Assembly: GCF_001458295.1 (NCBI RefSeq)
Contig: NZ_CYUD01000010.1
Coordinates: forward strand, 143,325-207,324
Direction: 5' to 3'
Length of the DNA stretch: 64,000 nt
Source of the DNA: Ruegeria denitrificans
GTDB taxonomy: Bacteria; Pseudomonadota; Alphaproteobacteria; Rhodobacterales; Rhodobacteraceae
Shown here: in pieces, positions 63,199 to 64,000 of the stretch
Numbering within the stretch: the stretch's first letter is position 1
Layout: the number at the start of each line of letters is the position of its first letter
Translations under genes and position numbers: made by a program
Notes under the pieces: generated by a model
The model's database searches: none
Told to the model about the DNA's origin: nothing
Seen by the model: only the letters and a program-made list of their open reading frames with translations

Positions 63199-63852
63199 AT
63201 GGCGAAACAGCCGTCTACGATAGGTGCAAGCACCTATCAGCGCATCAAACGGGACATCATCTTCGGGGAGCTGCAGCCCGGCTCCAAACTGAAGCTGGAC
63301 GCCTTGAAGGAACGCTACTCGGCAAGCCTTTCGACACTTCGTGAAACGCTGAACAGGCTCGCCAGCGACGGATTTGTCGAAGCTCCGGAGCAACGAGGTT
63401 TCCTGGTCACGCCAGTTTCACGAGAAGACCTGACCGAGATTTCAGAGCTGCGCGTTCTGTTGGAATGCCACGCGTTGGAGTTGTCCATTGCGAATGGCGA
63501 CACGGACTGGGAAGGCAACCTCGTTGCCGCACACCACAAGCTGCACCTGATGGAACAGCAGCTTCTCAAGGGCGACGAGTCCGAGAAAGAAACCTGGAAA
63601 CGATATGATTGGGAGTTTCATCAAGCGATGATCGCGGCCTGCAACTCCAAGAACCTTCTGTCTCTGCACTCGATCATCTACGACAAGTATCTGCGGTATC
63701 AGATGCTCGTGCTGACCTATCGCGGCGAAGAGGCCGTCAAGGAGCACAAAGGCATGTTTGATGCCGCGCTGGCCAGAGACGCGGGCACCGCTAAGAAACT
63801 GTTGGAAGATCACATCCGAAACGGCCTCACCCACACGTTGGAGGCAATGTAA
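63199..63852 (+). CDS. GntR-family regulator, FCD subgroup
   Basis: A 217-residue repressor-type protein. The winged helix-turn-helix covers about residues 8-72 (STYQRIKRDIIFGELQPGSKL, then LKERYSASLSTLRETLNRLASDGFVE) and the all-helical FCD ligand domain follows, with metal-type residues in ELRVLLECHALELS, DWEFHQAMIAAC and EHKGMFDAALARD. FCD proteins sense organic acids, sugar acids and amino acids. ATG 63199 is preferred; GTG 63190 is three codons upstream. It is divergent from the dehydrogenase/TRAP/isomerase units and is the likely regulator of all of them. Confidence 0.9.
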   Translation: MAKQPSTIGASTYQRIKRDIIFGELQPGSKLKLDALKERYSASLSTLRETLNRLASDGFVEAPEQRGFLVTPVSREDLTEISELRVLLECHALELSIANGDTDWEGNLVAAHHKLHLMEQQLLKGDESEKETWKRYDWEFHQAMIAACNSKNLLSLHSIIYDKYLRYQMLVLTYRGEEAVKEHKGMFDAALARDAGTAKKLLEDHIRNGLTHTLEAM

Positions 63853-64000
63853 GGCGGCATGCTGATTGCGTGCTTCGCGGTCTTCAGGCCGATTTGGCAA
63901 AGAATATCTCAAAGTTCTACGTCTAAATTGAGAAGTTTGTGAACGGCCCATAGCGGATGAGGTGGGTGGCTCCTGCTCCACCGGCATCGAATGTGCCAAA

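Noticed and set aside
1..64000. CRISPR arrays, rRNA genes, intact insertion sequences
   Set aside because: None were seen: no regularly spaced repeats of suitable length, no rRNA-like stretches and no complete transposase gene.

Overview
The window looks like a chromosomal (or large-replicon) segment of an alphaproteobacterium of the Rhodobacteraceae/Roseobacter type. The basis is gene style: polyamine ABC and TRAP transporters, DUF2652-SRPBCC proteins, GcvA-like LysR regulators, class III cyclases, GC-rich codon use, and an elongator tRNA-Met of alphaproteobacterial type. This is a judgement from content, not from a database match.

Layout. (1) 1-5730: end of a polyamine ABC transporter operon (two permeases, binding protein, terminator), a LuxR-type regulator, an M20 carbamoylase-type amidohydrolase and a class III omega-aminotransferase, together suggesting use of polyamines and N-carbamoyl compounds as nitrogen sources. 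(2) 5941-15576: DUF2652/SRPBCC protein, SnoaL-like protein with a TetR regulator, an efflux/hydrolase operon (esterase, HlyD adaptor, MFS pump and an overlooked 47-residue membrane protein) opposite an AraC regulator, then a LysR regulator opposite an unusual SDR that lacks YxxxK and overlaps a small membrane protein. (3) 15577-18741: a mobile-looking copper module (secreted His/Cys protein, cytochrome c, CopC, CopD, cytochrome c), preceded by an integrase remnant back to back with a decayed DUF2652 gene. (4) 19009-27518: LysR/sterol-desaturase-type pair, an unknown 168-residue protein, and a LysR - Rieske oxygenase - small protein - Baeyer-Villiger monooxygenase - hydrolase cluster. (5) 27602-35407: tRNA-Met followed by an AT-richer stretch of small hypothetical genes, a ParB-like fragment, a secreted hydrolase, a HAMP cyclase and an autotransporter barrel without passenger. 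This looks like an eroded island. (6) 35568-47985: signalling region with a response regulator, a receiver-cyclase protein and a large hybrid histidine kinase, bordered by decayed genes (3-hydroxyisobutyrate-dehydrogenase-like fragment, cyclase-TPR gene with an in-frame TGA, pyruvate decarboxylase lacking its C-terminal domain). (7) 48918-63852: a compact catabolic regulon of thirteen genes with a GntR/FCD regulator.

The last region is the most interesting. A TRAP transporter for a carboxylate-type ligand is co-transcribed with a 3-dehydroshikimate-dehydratase-like fusion protein, a small citrate-synthase/citryl-CoA-lyase-like enzyme, two Gfo/Idh/MocA dehydrogenases and a cupin-like unknown. 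A second unit carries an AP-endonuclease-type isomerase, an acylating aldehyde dehydrogenase and a thiamine-diphosphate enzyme. A third carries another Gfo/Idh/MocA dehydrogenase. The upstream regions of all three units contain copies or half-sites of one palindrome, AAAATATCTGATATTTT, which points to common control by the local GntR protein. Stepwise oxidation, dehydration, C-C cleavage, CoA acylation and a citryl-CoA-type reaction can be inferred for a cyclic polyol acid or similar substrate, but the substrate cannot be read from sequence and I do not recognise the combination as a described pathway.
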